Shown here piece by piece: positions 11,880 to 23,413 of a stretch of 64,000 nucleotides of DNA. The DNA is taken from NCBI GenBank assembly GCA_029204225.1, contig CM055101.1, positions 38,483,374-38,547,373 on the forward strand. Reading direction: 5' to 3'. Source of the stretch: Diphasiastrum complanatum (lineage: Eukaryota; Streptophyta; Lycopodiopsida; Lycopodiales; Lycopodiaceae). The notes beneath the pieces are model-generated. The model worked only from the letters and a program-made list of their open reading frames with translations, did not search any database and was not told the origin of the DNA. Both the position numbers and the translations under genes were made by a program. The first letter of the stretch is position 1. Every line of letters begins with the position of its first letter.

Positions 11880-13700
11880 CCACCTGCTTTCCTTTGTCTG
11901 CACTTGAAGCTTTGGCATCTTTGAGGGGGCATTTGAAGAAAAGATGTCCCTTTTCCCCACACTTAAAGCACCTTCCTTCTTTGTGATAGACCTACATTTG
12001 TTCTTTGGAAAAGCGTTGAGTCTTTTCTTTTGGATTTTGAGTTGTGAGAGGTTCCTTCCTTTTGTTCCCACCTCCATTTCAATGATTATCCTACAACTCA
12101 ATCCTGGTAGCATAGTATATGACTTGTTCTAAAGTATCAGCTTGTACTAGATCTAAGCCATATTGTATAATTCTATGCAAACCCGAATATAACTTCCTTT
12201 TCTGTTCTTTCTTGGAAATGGAATGCAAAGTCTGAACTTTTAAAAGCAACTCCCAGAATCTCTTAACATAATCAACTACTTTCTCATTTTGATTTTGTCT
12301 AAAGATATCCCAAGAAGCTAAAGTATCTTTCTTATATTCTTTTGGCAAAAAGTGGGCTTTAATTTGTTTTTTAAAGCTATGCCATGTAGATGCAGCTTCG
12401 TGATTTGATTTCATAGCTGCCCACCACAGTGATGCATACTTACCTAGATGTAACGTTGCAAATCGAATCTTGGAATGATTAGAGTATCTATTTTTCTCAA
12501 AGAAAGTATCAAGATTTCGAATCCAAGCAAGCAAACTCTCTACATTGCCAGCATCTCCATCAAACTTAGAAAATTTGAAAAGTTTGTGATCAATCTTAAC
12601 AAACCTCTTTTTCCTAGATCGAGAAGAGGAAGTTGACTTGGAGGAAACATGAGGTGATGACGACATAGATGAAGAGGAGCTTGAAGAGTGTAGTGGGTTT
12701 CTTTCCTTGCCTAACCTGTTGTAGGCTTGTAAGGAGAGGTGGAAATCCACAGAGATGGTCCAGTTGTAAGGCTGATGGATGATTGGCCAATTGGGCGTAT
12801 GGATGGTGATCTTGTCCATAGCCAATCCCAAATCTCTCCATTTATTTCTTTGCGACATTGGCACGTAATAGGGATCTACCCGCAGTTGGCGAGGGCTGGC
12901 GACGTAACTCCTAATTGATTCCAGAGTTTTCTCAAAAACTGTGATTCTCCACGTCGGCTGCTCTCCCAGTGCAGGTATTTTGTCCAACTCTTTGTCGGCC
13001 TCGATCTCGGAGGTCTTCAACTTCGGAACCCATCCACCACGCGAGGACTCATGCGGATGTTGCTTTATGCCAATATAGTTAGCAGTTGGTTTGCTATATC
13101 TGGAGCTCCCCCTTGGTCCATGCTCGAATCAACCCCTGTATCCATTGGTACGGTGGCGCGAAGGGGAGAATTGCGACATGACCGGTACGGGAATTTGTGG
13201 TCTGGCTTCCAACACTCGAGCGACTGCTTTTTCATAGATGGTGATGGTATCTTTAGCCTTTGCCAACTCGGTTGAAGCTACTCCTTTGAACCTGTCAAAG
13301 CGGCCTTGAAATCCCTGAAGGGCCACTTTGTATGTCTCCACTTTCTTGAACAAATACGCAATCTCCGTGGGTGTGACTGGATGATCTGGTATTTGTGTTT
13401 GAAAATACGCATCACGCTCAAGGGTGGTCGCATCCAATTCACCTTGAAGCCGCATGCAATCTTGTTCAGCCATCTGTAATTGTCCCTTCAGCAGCTGCAC
13501 TTGTTGCTTTGCATCCTGCATGACCTTATCCACCTGATATTGTGCGGTTGTCAGGGCGTTTTGCAAGGAGCTAATGTAGTCTTCCAAGCAATCAGCTTGT
13601 TGCTAAGCCAACTTCTTTTCGGCTTCAGCCTTGTCTTCATGTTGTTTGGCAATCTTCAACTCTCGATCCAGCTGGACAAGTCCTTGTGGAGCTGTTGCTC
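11880..13700 (-). pseudogene. Ty3/gypsy gag polyprotein with coiled-coil N-terminus and zinc knuckle (five in-frame stops)
   Basis: One minus-strand frame runs about 1.8 kb without a frameshift but with five stops: TAG 13603-13605, TGA 13129-13131, TAG 12091-12093, TGA 12079-12081 and TAG 11992-11994. The N-terminal third (13587-13132) is a Gln/Ala/Leu-rich coiled coil (MEDYISSLQNALTTAQYQVD). A Ser-rich linker is followed by a retrotransposon gag domain: FSKFDGDAGNVESLLAWIRN, FATLHLGKYASLWWAAM, VVDYVKRFWELL. The C-terminus has a CCHC zinc knuckle, CFKCGEKGHLFFKC (CX2CX4HX4C). The function would be capsid assembly and RNA packaging. The coiled-coil part is shared with the tandem duplication to its right (copy at 15855-16420). 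No pol is recognisable downstream. Whether the coiled coil truly belongs to the same protein is inferred only from the shared frame. Confidence 0.75.
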
Positions 13701-15910
13701 ACTGTAATGGGTATTCATGAGAGAGCCTTTTCTGGTCGCATCAATATGGATTTCATCACTCTTGCCTTCAGTACGTGGAAGGAAGAGAAATCCAAATTTT
13801 ATATCACTTTCCAGGGAGCCACACATAGGTGCGCGTCACTGAGGCCGACCTTGTAGCTATAGGTATAGCATCTGGCACACAGGCGTCACCCAATCACAAG
13901 CACGTCAAATAGACCATCAAGCCATATATTGACCTCACCAACAATTTGCACTAGACCAATGACGACTACCTTCTGGAAGCCATCACTGAGCCTTCAATCC
14001 ATGCTGTTGCCAAGCTACTGAACAGCTTCCTGATGGTTGGCAATCTCAAGAAAGACCGCATCACATCACAGATCCTCCATAGGATAGTGGAGTCCCACAC
14101 CAAGTTGGCCAAAGCCCCTCTTTAACTATATAATTGGTTCAAGAGTGTTTTTGGTGAGCTCAAACGAGCTATTAAGGCCAATACTAAACAACAGTTCATT
14201 GTTGGCTCTTTATTGTCTCTTTTAGCCGCTTCGCACTTAGAAAAGAGAATCCATGGCTTCCACCTAGATTCTGTGCTTTCGGTCTACGAAGAAACACCGG
14301 AAGAGTCATATCACCAAGCCTCGAGTTCTCATAGTCATCGTCGTCCATGCAGCGAGATCGTTATTTCTGACTCGCCTTCCGCGTCACGACGTCGCACTAG
14401 ACATACCTCGTCAGCTATGCTTCCACCCCCTGCTGCTGTTCGCACTGAACTTCCCATTCCCCCAGCCTTTGATGCTTCCCTCGCCTCTGCTTCCATTCAA
14501 GAACAATCTGTGACCATTGGGCCTACCATTCCCATCACAGCTGCCCAGGCCGCCTCACCCTTACACACCAAAGCCACCTCACCAAACACACAGTTCTTCA
14601 TGGATATGTTTGATGATTCCGACCCCCTTGGGGCCACCGAAATTTTTGAAATGCCCCAGAGCCCTGCGCCCTTTGAACTCCAATCCCTTGGAAGGGGATT
14701 CGGACATATCCATGAATCTACTGTTGGTGCTGAAGATGTCAGCCAGCAACCTCATACAGAAGACAGTCCAGCCGCACTTCGGGTCGACAAAGCTGTAAAA
14801 TCACCAAAACAGTTCGATGCCACAGTGCCTGAAGGGTTGAAGAGGAAGACCTTTTTGAAGAAGAAGACGTAGTGGCACCTATTCCATGCCAACCAAGGAC
14901 AGCTCCATCAGGTCCTCCTGTTGCTGCCGCCTCCACGACCGTCGATTCTGGTGATGCTCTAGGTTTGGTTTCAAGCCTTGCGCAAGTGATCCAGTCAATG
15001 CTGGATAAGAAGAAGGAAATGGAGCAGAGAATCTCTAATCTGGGGTCCGAAAATACTCTGAGAGTGATCACCAATCTTAAGATCCATTTGAATCTGAGAT
15101 ATCAGAGAAAATAACAAAAATTGGTCAAATCTGTCAGATTTGATAAAAAAAGAGACAAAAAACGTCATCAAAACTGATAACTTTTTACCCTTTTTCAGAA
15201 AACCTTTGCCGAGTTGCAGACACCTTTGATTTTGTTTACAGAACCTTTAGTTTGTAGGGCAAAGATTAATTCCTAGCAAATTTCCGAAAACATCAGAAAA
15301 ACCATAAAAAAAAACCAAAAAATTGTCAAAACCCTAAAAATATAGAAAAAAAACCTTCGTCTGATTCATTGTGCTTAAGTGTGTTTCAGATCTATCTACT
15401 ACCAGGTTGGCAAAGAATAATACCAAAAATAGAAAGATTTCAGAGGATCAGTTGTCATATTGCCATATATTTGCCAAAAAAGTCATTTTTTTTGCAAAAA
15501 TACCAATATTACTCTTGATACTTCGCCAGAAACTTCACCGAGATTCTAGAACATGCTGTTTATAGTAAAATACTATTTTTTGAGTTCGGCGAAGATTCTT
15601 CTTGATCAGATCATAGAAATTCTTGAATTTTACCCTCGTTAGACTACAGAAACTATAATTTCTTGTGTCAGAAACCTTCGTCCGATTTTCCATAGTTGTA
15701 TATGTGTCAGATCCTTCACCTGAGAGGTTGGCAAAGGTTATTTCCCTAGAAATTGTCAGAAAAGTATTCAGAGAGTTTTTTTTCTTTTCAAAACAGCACT
15801 GTTGAACCTTCACCGAGACAACCTGCGCCTAGTGAACTTTCGCCAGTCCTATTTTTAGTTTTGAATTTTACAGATAAAGTCTTTGTCAAAATTTGAATCA
15901 AATTGATATA
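13187..15910. repeat. tandem duplication, unit A (2.72 kb)
   Basis: Nearly identical to 15911-18626, directly adjacent and in the same orientation. The left join reads ACGGGAATTTGTGG and the junction with unit B reads GATATACGGGGATTTG. Unit A contains the coiled-coil gag end (minus), a plus-strand ORF, and about 800 bp of A-rich non-coding sequence with recurring CCTTCGTC/CTTCGCC phrases. Stops present in the ORFs of A are also present in B, so decay began before the duplication. Confidence 0.93.
13707..15114 (+). pseudogene. unknown ORF, copy A (about 450 codons, broken)
   Basis: I do not recognise this protein. Starting at ATG 13707 (MGIHERAFSGRINMDFITLA) the frame shifts near 13830. It then runs in one frame from RVTEADLVAIGIASGTQ to 14872 with TAG at 13910, TAG at 13952 and TAA at 14123. 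Readable parts include YLLEAITEPSIHAVAKLLNS, KDRITSQILHRIVESHTKLA and LYNWFKSVFGELKRAIKANT. A Ser/Pro/Thr-rich tail with RRPCSEIVISDSPSASRRRT follows. A further frame change near 14845 leads to LFEEEDVVAPIPCQPRTAPS and a short coiled coil (MLDKKKEMEQRISNLG) ending at 15114. It diverges from the minus-strand gag coiled coil, with the two 5' ends meeting near 13710. It could be an accessory ORF of the retroelement or a captured plant gene. Confidence 0.5.
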
Positions 15911-16420
15911 CGGGGATTTGTGGTCTGGCTTCCAACACTCCAGCGGCTATTTTTTCATAGACGGTGATGGTATCTTTAGCCTTTGCCAACTCGGTTGAAG
16001 CTACTCCTTTGAACCTGTCAAAGCGGCCTTGAAATCCCTGAAGGGCCACTTTGTATGTCTCCACTTTCTTGAACAAATACGCAATCTCCGTGGGTGTGAC
16101 TGGATGATCTGGTATTTGTGTTTGAAAATACGCATCACGCTCAAGGGTGGTCGCATCCAATTCACCTTGAAGCCGCATGCAATCTTGTTCAGCCATCTGT
16201 AATTGTCCCTTCAGCAGCTGCACTTGTTGCTTTGCATCCTGCACGACCTTATCCACCTGATATTGTGCGGTTGTCAGGGCGTTTTGCAAGGAGCTAATGT
16301 AGTCTTCCAAGCAATCAGCTTGTTGCTAAGCCAACTTCTTTTCGGCTTCAGCCTTGTCTTTGTGTTGTTTGGCAATCTTCAACTCTCGATCCAGCTGGAC
16401 AAGTCCTTGTGAAGCTGCTG
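15855..16420 (-). pseudogene. gag coiled-coil segment, copy B
   Basis: Duplicate of the coiled-coil part of the minus-strand gag (MEDYISSLQNALTTAQYQVD), with the same TAG at 16326-16328. Here the downstream gag domain is missing because the duplication boundary cuts it off: after RPQIPV the frame runs into unrelated sequence and ends at 15855. Confidence 0.7.
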
Positions 16421-18626
16421 CTCACTGCAATGGATATTCATGAGAGAGCCTTTTCTGGTCGCATTAATATGGATTTCATCACTCTTGCCTTCAGTACGTG
16501 GAAGGAAGAGAAATCCAAATTTTATATCACTTTCCAGGGAGCCACACATAGGTGTGCGTCACTGAGGCCGCCCTTGCAGCTATAGGTATAGCATCTGGCA
16601 CACAGGCCTCACCCAATCACAAGCACGTCAAATAGACCATCAAGCCATATATTGACCTCACCAACGATTTGCACTAGACCAATGACGACTACCTTCTGGA
16701 AGCCATCACTGAGCCTTCAATCCATGCTGTTGCCAAGCTACTGAACAGCTTCCTGATGGTTGGCAATCTCAGGAAAGACCGCATCACATCACAGATCCTC
16801 CATAGGATAGTGGAGTCCCACACCAAGTTGGCCAAAGCCCCTCTTTAACTATATAATTGGTTCAAGAGTGTTTTTGGTGAGCTCAAACGAGCTATTAAGG
16901 CCAATACTAAACAACAGTTCATTGTTGGCTCTTTCTTGTCCCTTTTAGCCGCTTCGCACTTAGAAAAGAGAATCCATGGCTTTCACCTAGATTCTGTGCT
17001 TTCGGTCTACGAAGAAACACCGGCAGAGTCATATCACCAGGCCTCGAGTTCTCATAGTCATCGTCGTCCATGCAGCGAGATCGTTATTTCTGACTCGCCT
17101 TCCGCATCACGACGTCGCACTAGACATACCTCGTCAGCTATGCTTCCACCCCCTGCTGCTGTTCGCACTGAACTTCCCATTCCCCCAGCCTTTGATGCTT
17201 CCCTCGCCTCTGCTTCCATTCAAGAACAATCTGTGACCATTGGGCCTACCATTCCCATCACAGCTGCCCAGGCCGCCTCACCCTTACACACCAAAGCCAC
17301 CTCACCAAACACACAGTTCTTCATGGATATGTTTGATGATTCCGACCCCCTTGGGGCCACCGAAATTTTTGAAATGCCCCAGAGCCCTGCGCCCTTTGAA
17401 CTCCAATCCCTTGGAAGGGGATTCGGACATATCCATGAATCTACTGTTGGTACTGAAGATGTCAGCCAACAACCTCATACAGAAGACAGTCCAGCCGCAC
17501 TTCGGGTCGACAAAACTGTAAAATCACCAAAACAGTTCGATGCCACAGTGCCTGAAGGGTTGAAGAGGAAGAACTTTTTGAAGAAGAAGACGTAGTGGCA
17601 CCTATTCCATGCCAACCAAGGACAGCTCCATCAGGTCCTCCTGTTGCTGCCGCCTCCACGATCGTCGATTCTGGTGATGCTCTAGGTTTGGTTTCAAGCC
17701 TAGTGATCCAGTCAATGCTGGATAAGAAGAAGGAAATGGAGCAGAGAATCTCTGATCTGGGGTCCGAAAATACTCTGAGAGTGATCACCAATCTTAAGAT
17801 CCATTTGAATCTGAGATATCAGAGAAAATAACAAAAATTGGTCAAATCTGCCAGATTTGATAAAAAAAGAGACAAAAAACGTCATCAAAACTGATAACTT
17901 TTTACCCTCTTTCAGAAAACCTTTGCCGAGTTGTAGACACCTTTGATTTTGTTTACAGAACCTTTAGTTTGTAGGGCAAAGATTAATTCCTAGCAGATTT
18001 CCGAAAACATCAGAAAAACCATAAAAAAATCCAAAAAATTGTCAAAACCCTAAAAATATAGAAAAAGAACCTTTGTCTGACTCATTGTGCTTAGGTGTGA
18101 TTCAGATCTATCTACTGCCAGGTTGGCATAGAATAATACCAAAAATAGAAAGATTTCAGAGGATCAGTTGTCATATTGCCATATATTTGCCAAAAAAGTC
18201 ATTTTTTTTGCAAAAATACCAATATTACTCTTGATACTTCGCCAGAAACTTCACTGAGATTCCAGAACATGCTGTTTATAGTAAAATACTATTTTTTGAG
18301 TTCGGCGAAGATTCTTCTTGATCAGATCATAGAAATTCTTGAATTTTACCCTCGTTAGACTACAGAAACTATAATTTCTTGTGTCAGAAACCTTCGTCCG
18401 ATTTTCCATAGTTGTATATGTGTCAGATCCTTCACCTGAGAGGTTGGCAAAGGTTATTTCCCTAGAAATTGTCAGAAAAGTATTCAGAGAGTTTTTTTTC
18501 TTTTCAAAACAGCACTGTTGAACCTTCACCGAGACAACCTGCGCCTAGTGAACTTTCGCCAGTCCTATTTTTAGTTTTGAATTTTACAGATAAAGTCTTT
18601 GTCAAAATTTGAATCAAATTGATATA
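15911..18626. repeat. tandem duplication, unit B (2.72 kb)
   Basis: Second copy of 13187-15910. It differs by scattered substitutions and small indels, for example a 6-base loss near 17702 relative to unit A. It ends at GATATA, after which the gypsy leader sequence TTCTGGCTTGGATTC begins. Confidence 0.93.
16430..17831 (+). pseudogene. unknown ORF, copy B
   Basis: Duplicate of the 13707-15114 ORF. The 219-codon central part (16936-17595, starting MSLLAASHLEKRIHGFHLDS) differs from copy A at only a few residues (for example E to A in EETPEESY and K-T to K-N near the end). The same upstream stops and frame changes are present. The tail lacks two codons (AQ) that copy A has. No family is recognised. 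Confidence 0.5.
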
Positions 18627-18806
18627 TTCTGGCTTGGATTCTGAGAGATTTATCATTTTTGAGAAGTATCGATTGATCGAATTTCAAAAAGTTTTTCATC
18701 ATATAGAATCAGATTCTTGAAAAGTGGAATAGATCTAGTAGATCTAATCTGAGATAGTTTTTTGAAAAATCTAGATCCAATCTCATTATCTATTTGATCT
18801 AAATTT

Positions 18807-20513
18807 GTGAAGATGGCTGTCCCTGGAGTTGCTCCACAGAAAGTCAATCCAATTATTGCTAGAAGAGCACCCCGATTGGATCTACCCAAATATAATGGAT
18901 TAACAAATCCAGTTAGATTCCTTCAGATCTATGCTGAATCCTGTGAAGTCTATGGTGAGATTTATCCTCAAGATAAACTCAAGCTGTTTTTTATGGCCTT
19001 AACAGGCGCAGCACAAGATTGGTACTATAATCAAGATGAAACTGAGCATACAGATTGGGAGGTTGTTAAGCGAGCCCTGATCACACGGTTCAAACCACGA
19101 AAGTTTATGGAAGACCCTTTTCTACTTTCAAGTAGAATAAAAATAGGAAAGCGAGAAATGGTTCGAGATTACATTGAACGGGTGAAACGTCTTAGATTTG
19201 AATGCGAACCTAAGCTGATTAACGAAAATGCCATGATTATGTGGTTTTTTTCATGTCTACCTAAACGAATCAAATGTGAGTTGAAACACCATAATGAGTA
19301 TGTACTCTTGCAAAATGCTATGGACGATGCAATTTGGGAGGAGATTGAAGATTCAAATGAGGAGTCAAATATCAGTATGTTGACTTATATAGCAGGGCAG
19401 ACTACTACGACATCCACCACTATTGCATCAATGAATGCCAATGCTACTACAGAAATGATGCTCAATGAGTTCGAGAAACTTGGGAAGAACCAGCAGAAAT
19501 AGATGAAAAAGTTGCAGTTGCAATTTGATGAGAAGATCAAAGCATTGAAAAATTTCCACGGGGAAGCAAACAAGGAACCTGAAAAGCTTGCAAAGACTTT
19601 TCCTACCAGGGAAAATGTTTGGTGTTCTATTTCTATAGGTAATCACACAGTGAACGAGTGTCCTCAATTAAAAAAATGAATGAAAATCAGTGTTTGCCAT
19701 CTATGTAATTCACCTGATCATGAGACTTCTTTTTGCAACTTCAACCCTCGGATAATTCAACAACGGTATGCCTAGATGGGATATCGAGAACCACAGTATG
19801 GAGGTAATCCAGCAGTAAGACCGCGACAATCTGCTCTTGGATACCCGGAACGTTTAGCTTTACCTGCCCCACCAAAGCACTCCGCTCCTCTAGCCAATTT
19901 GATGGAACCAGAATCTTACGGAAATGCTAAGCAATGGAACTATGGAAATGATCAAGCAAGTGGATCTTCAGGTGGATCTTCAGAACAATATGCCATTTAT
20001 GCTGTTGCTCAACAACAAGCCTCCAGAAATTGGACCAGAGCACCACTAGGATGCTTTGCATGTGGTGAAAATCACAGAGTTGTAGAATGCCCAAATAAAG
20101 AGAAATTTGTACCATTCTGTCGTGACTGTATTTACAGGCATTGCTATAAAGACTGTCCAGCAAGACCAAAGCCACCACCAGCTATAGCACCTATAAATTT
20201 GATAACAATCAAGCAAAGACCAGTAGCTCAGAATAAACCAAGCGCACCCTTGATGGTGGTCACCAGAGCACAATAGTAGAAAGAACCAATACTAGATCCA
20301 GTACCTGCTGATTCTATACCATTGAATGATATACCAACAACATCGGGAGTCTATCCAAATCTTAATATAGAAAAACAAAGATATCAGGATATGAGACAGT
20401 GGATCAAACATCTGCAAGAAGAAGAGGAACTTGAATCTGCTAAAGCAACAGCTGAAGTTCAGTGTTCACCATTGCAGTCGTCAAGAAATTTACGTACAGA
20501 TATGAATGATTAG
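18807..20513 (+). pseudogene. Ty3/gypsy gag (broken, several zinc knuckles)
   Basis: One plus-strand frame from MAVPGVAPQKVNPIIARRAP to MND at 20513, interrupted by TAG 19500, TGA 19677, TAG 19773, the doublet TAGTAG 20274-20279 and TAG 20511. The gag domain is clear: RLDLPKYNGLTNPVRFLQIY, MALTGAAQDWYYNQ, WEVVKRALITRFKP, REMVRDYIERVKRLRFEC. Downstream come a knuckle with one lost Cys (WCSISIGNHTVNEC), CHLCNSPDHETSFC, and CFACGENHRVVECPNK followed by CRDCIYRHCYKDCP. The role is capsid formation and RNA binding. The start Met follows the tandem-duplication end by about 180 bases; no LTR or PBS could be read in that gap. Confidence 0.85.
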
Positions 20514-20769
20514 TTACATCATCTTGAAGAACCCTTCAAGATGACTGAACCAGAAGCACCACATACAGAACTACTCATAAACATTTTGTCTAGCAAGATC
20601 AATATTTCATTAGGAGAAGTTGGTGCCAAAAGCAAAAGAAGTCTTAGCGCAAAAGTTAGCTCAAGAAGAACCAGAAGTCCATCAAGAGCCGCTTTTTTGT
20701 GTTGGATTTTAAGAATCTAACGAAGTACTCCATGTTGGAGCCACTTGGGAAAGTGTACAAAAGAATATC

Positions 20770-21125
20770 ACTCTACCGATACAGCATAGACAATTTCCTA
20801 AAGAAGCAGCAGTGATAGATGGAGGTTCAGGAGTTATCCTAATTTCTACAAAGCTATGTGCAAAATGGGGCCTTACAAAGATTAAGCCTGCTACTTTTGC
20901 TATTAAGCTAGCTGATCAAATGACAGTTTGTCCACGAGTAATGGTGGAAGATATACATGTTAGAATTGCGGGAGTATAGTTTGTCATTACTTTTGTAGTG
21001 ATGGACTTACCAGAAGTGCCAAATGTCTACCAAATTCTATTAGGACATCCATGGTTACGAGTTGCACAAGTGATTCATAATTGGGGTACCGGAAAAATCA
21101 TTTTTGAAATCGTGAACGTGCAGTT
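20770..21125 (+). pseudogene. Ty3/gypsy aspartic protease (broken)
   Basis: The plus frame reads FPKEAAVIDGGSGVILISTK, with the DGGSG catalytic loop in the place of D-S/T-G. It continues GLTKIKPATFAIKLADQMTV, VRIAGV, a TAG at 20977, then FVITFVVMDLPEVPNVYQIL and LLGHPWLRVAQVIHNWGTGK. The last block is the conserved flap and ILLGRPWL region of plant gypsy proteases. The protease would process the gag-pol polyprotein. It lies between gag and RT in the expected order. Confidence 0.8.
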
Positions 21126-21828
21126 AAAATTGAGAAAAATTTGGGAGCTCATTACGATTCTCAAACGGATACTGTCAATTGGAATGAAGCTCTTGCAACA
21201 ATTGACTGTATAGCAGGATATATGTGTCAACCAGATAATCAATCATATTTGAGTGAGATCTCCTTATTAGATCAACTTTGGATACACCAATTACATTTCA
21301 ATTGAATGTGCTGAATGTAGCCTGGATATCAACGGAACCTATACCGGATCCGATTGAGGATGAATCATTCTTGTGAGTCATGCCTTGACTTATGATGGCA
21401 ATGCAGAACTTACGGATGAGTATATTCTAAATCATATGGATTCGACCAGATTTGGAGTGCGTAATGTTCCTGATGAACTCATAGTAAAACCACCCAAAGC
21501 AGTTATATTAAAGGAAGACAGGATCACAGGATCGATGACGAAGGAACAAGCTAAACAACATTATAATACGGTCCTGAAATGAGAAAATCCCCCTTGAAAG
21601 ATTGAGTCAGAGACAGTGCCACCCTTATTGGATAAAGGCAAAGGAAAAGTTGAGGATGATTCTTCAAGTCAGATTTCTAGTAAAACATCATCGTCTAGGA
21701 AGTCTTCACCTGTGAAGATATCATCTTGAAAGTCATCATCTCCACGATCAATTCCTGCTAAGAAGGCTAAGCGAAGATCCAAGACAAGTCCTTTTGAAAA
21801 AGAACAAACAGATGTAGTCCAGCATGAT

Positions 21829-23410
21829 ATGCCTGAACATTTTAAATGTTATACACTGGATGATGTGGTTATCGTGTTACCTAAAGCACATCATAAACCT
21901 GAAGAATATATGCCGGAATCTAAAGAGGTTTACGATGGCCCAGCTAGGATGCAACCAATGAATCTTGCCGAACCAGGAGAACCAGAAAAGATTGTACAAG
22001 TTGGATCACAACTTACTCCTGAACAATATCAAGCACTCCGCTTGTTACTTATTAAGTATCAAGATTGCTTTTCATGGACTTATCAAGATTTGAAGGGTAT
22101 TCCGACATCAGTGATTGAACATACCATACCTTTAGTACCTGATGCAGTTCCAAAGGTTACAAAGTTTTATCGTTGTAATCCTAATGTGGTGGACCTGATA
22201 AAGAAAGAACTTCAGAGATTGCTTGACGTCGATTTTATTTATGAGATCGAGCATACTGAATGGATTTCACCAATTGTCATTGTTCCTAAGAAAAAATAAA
22301 AATTGCAGATCTGTGTGAATCTCAAAGCATTGAACAAAGTGACGCGAAAGGATCACTTTTCGTTACCTTTTACTGAAAGCATTTTCTATCGTCTTGCTGG
22401 AGCGGAAGCTTATAGTTTCTTGGATGGATTTAGTGGTTACAACTAGGTTAAAATTGCACCTGCCGATCGCCATAAAATTGCTTTTGCAACAGAATGGGGC
22501 ACCTATGCTTATAAAGTAATGCCGTTTGGACTCTGTAATGCACCAAGTTCATTCAAAGAGTAATGCAATTTACTTTTAAAGATTATCTGCAGAAATTCCT
22601 TGAAATTTACATGGACGACTTGGGGGTTCATAGTACAGATACAAACCACTTGGATCGATTGGAGAAAGTATTTGAAAGATGCGGCAAATATCAGATTTCT
22701 CTAAATTTGAAAAAATGTCAGATATGGGTTTTCCACGAATTTGTGCTTGGACATGTGATATCAAGACATGGTATTTCCACAGATTATTCTAAGATCACAG
22801 TTATTGTGGAATTGCCACCGCCAGCAACAATTCGTGGAGTTTACGTGTTTATGGGCCATGTGAACTACTATCGAATCTTTATTATCTTTTTTGCGGATTT
22901 AGCACAACCTATATACAAACTGACTATTGTTCCTATTTGGATAGTAGAAGCGTTAGAAGCCTTTGAAAAATAAAAAAAGCATTAAATTCAGCACCAATAC
23001 TGCGTTCTCCAGATTGGACGATAGAGTTTCATGTTCATACGGATGCCTCAAAATACGCCATTGGATCACTTTTGACGCAGCCAAGTGACTATAAGAAAGA
23101 TTATCCTATACGATTTGCAAGCAGACAACTTACAGATCCAAAAAAAAATTATTCAACAACAGAACGTGAGGCATTAGCCATGATTTTTTCTGTTCGGAAA
23201 TTTCGTAACTACCTCATGGAAACGCACTTTGCATTTTATACAGATCATCAACCGTTACTTTACTTGGTAAACAAAACATGCAATACTGGACGTATTGCAA
23301 GATGGTTATTGTTATTGACTGAATTTGACTTTCGAATTGTGGTTTGAAAGGGCAAGCAACATTATCTAGCCAATCATGTTTCACGAATTGAATTCGCACC
23401 AGTTAATACT
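21829..23410 (+). pseudogene. Ty3/gypsy reverse transcriptase and RNase H (broken)
   Basis: The frame starting MPEHFKCYTLDDVVIVLPK carries CFSWTYQDLKGIP, AVPKVTKFYRCNPNVVDLIK, WISPIVIVPKKK, TAA 22297, LQICVNLKALNKVTRKDHFS, FLDGFSGYN, TAG 22444 (usually Gln), KIAPADRHKIAFATEWGTYA and YKVMPFGLCNAPSSFK. A frameshift near 22560 is followed by the catalytic box IYMDDLGVHS (YMDD), LKKCQIWVFHEFVLGHVISR and VFMGHVNYYR. RNase H follows: FHVHTDASKYAIGSLLTQ, YSTTEREALAMIFSVRKFRN, FYTDHQPLLYLVNK, FDFRIVV, TGA 23345, KGKQHYLANHVSRIE. All catalytic acidic positions are legible, but at least one frameshift and several stops make it inactive. Confidence 0.92.
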
Positions 23411-23413
23411 GAA

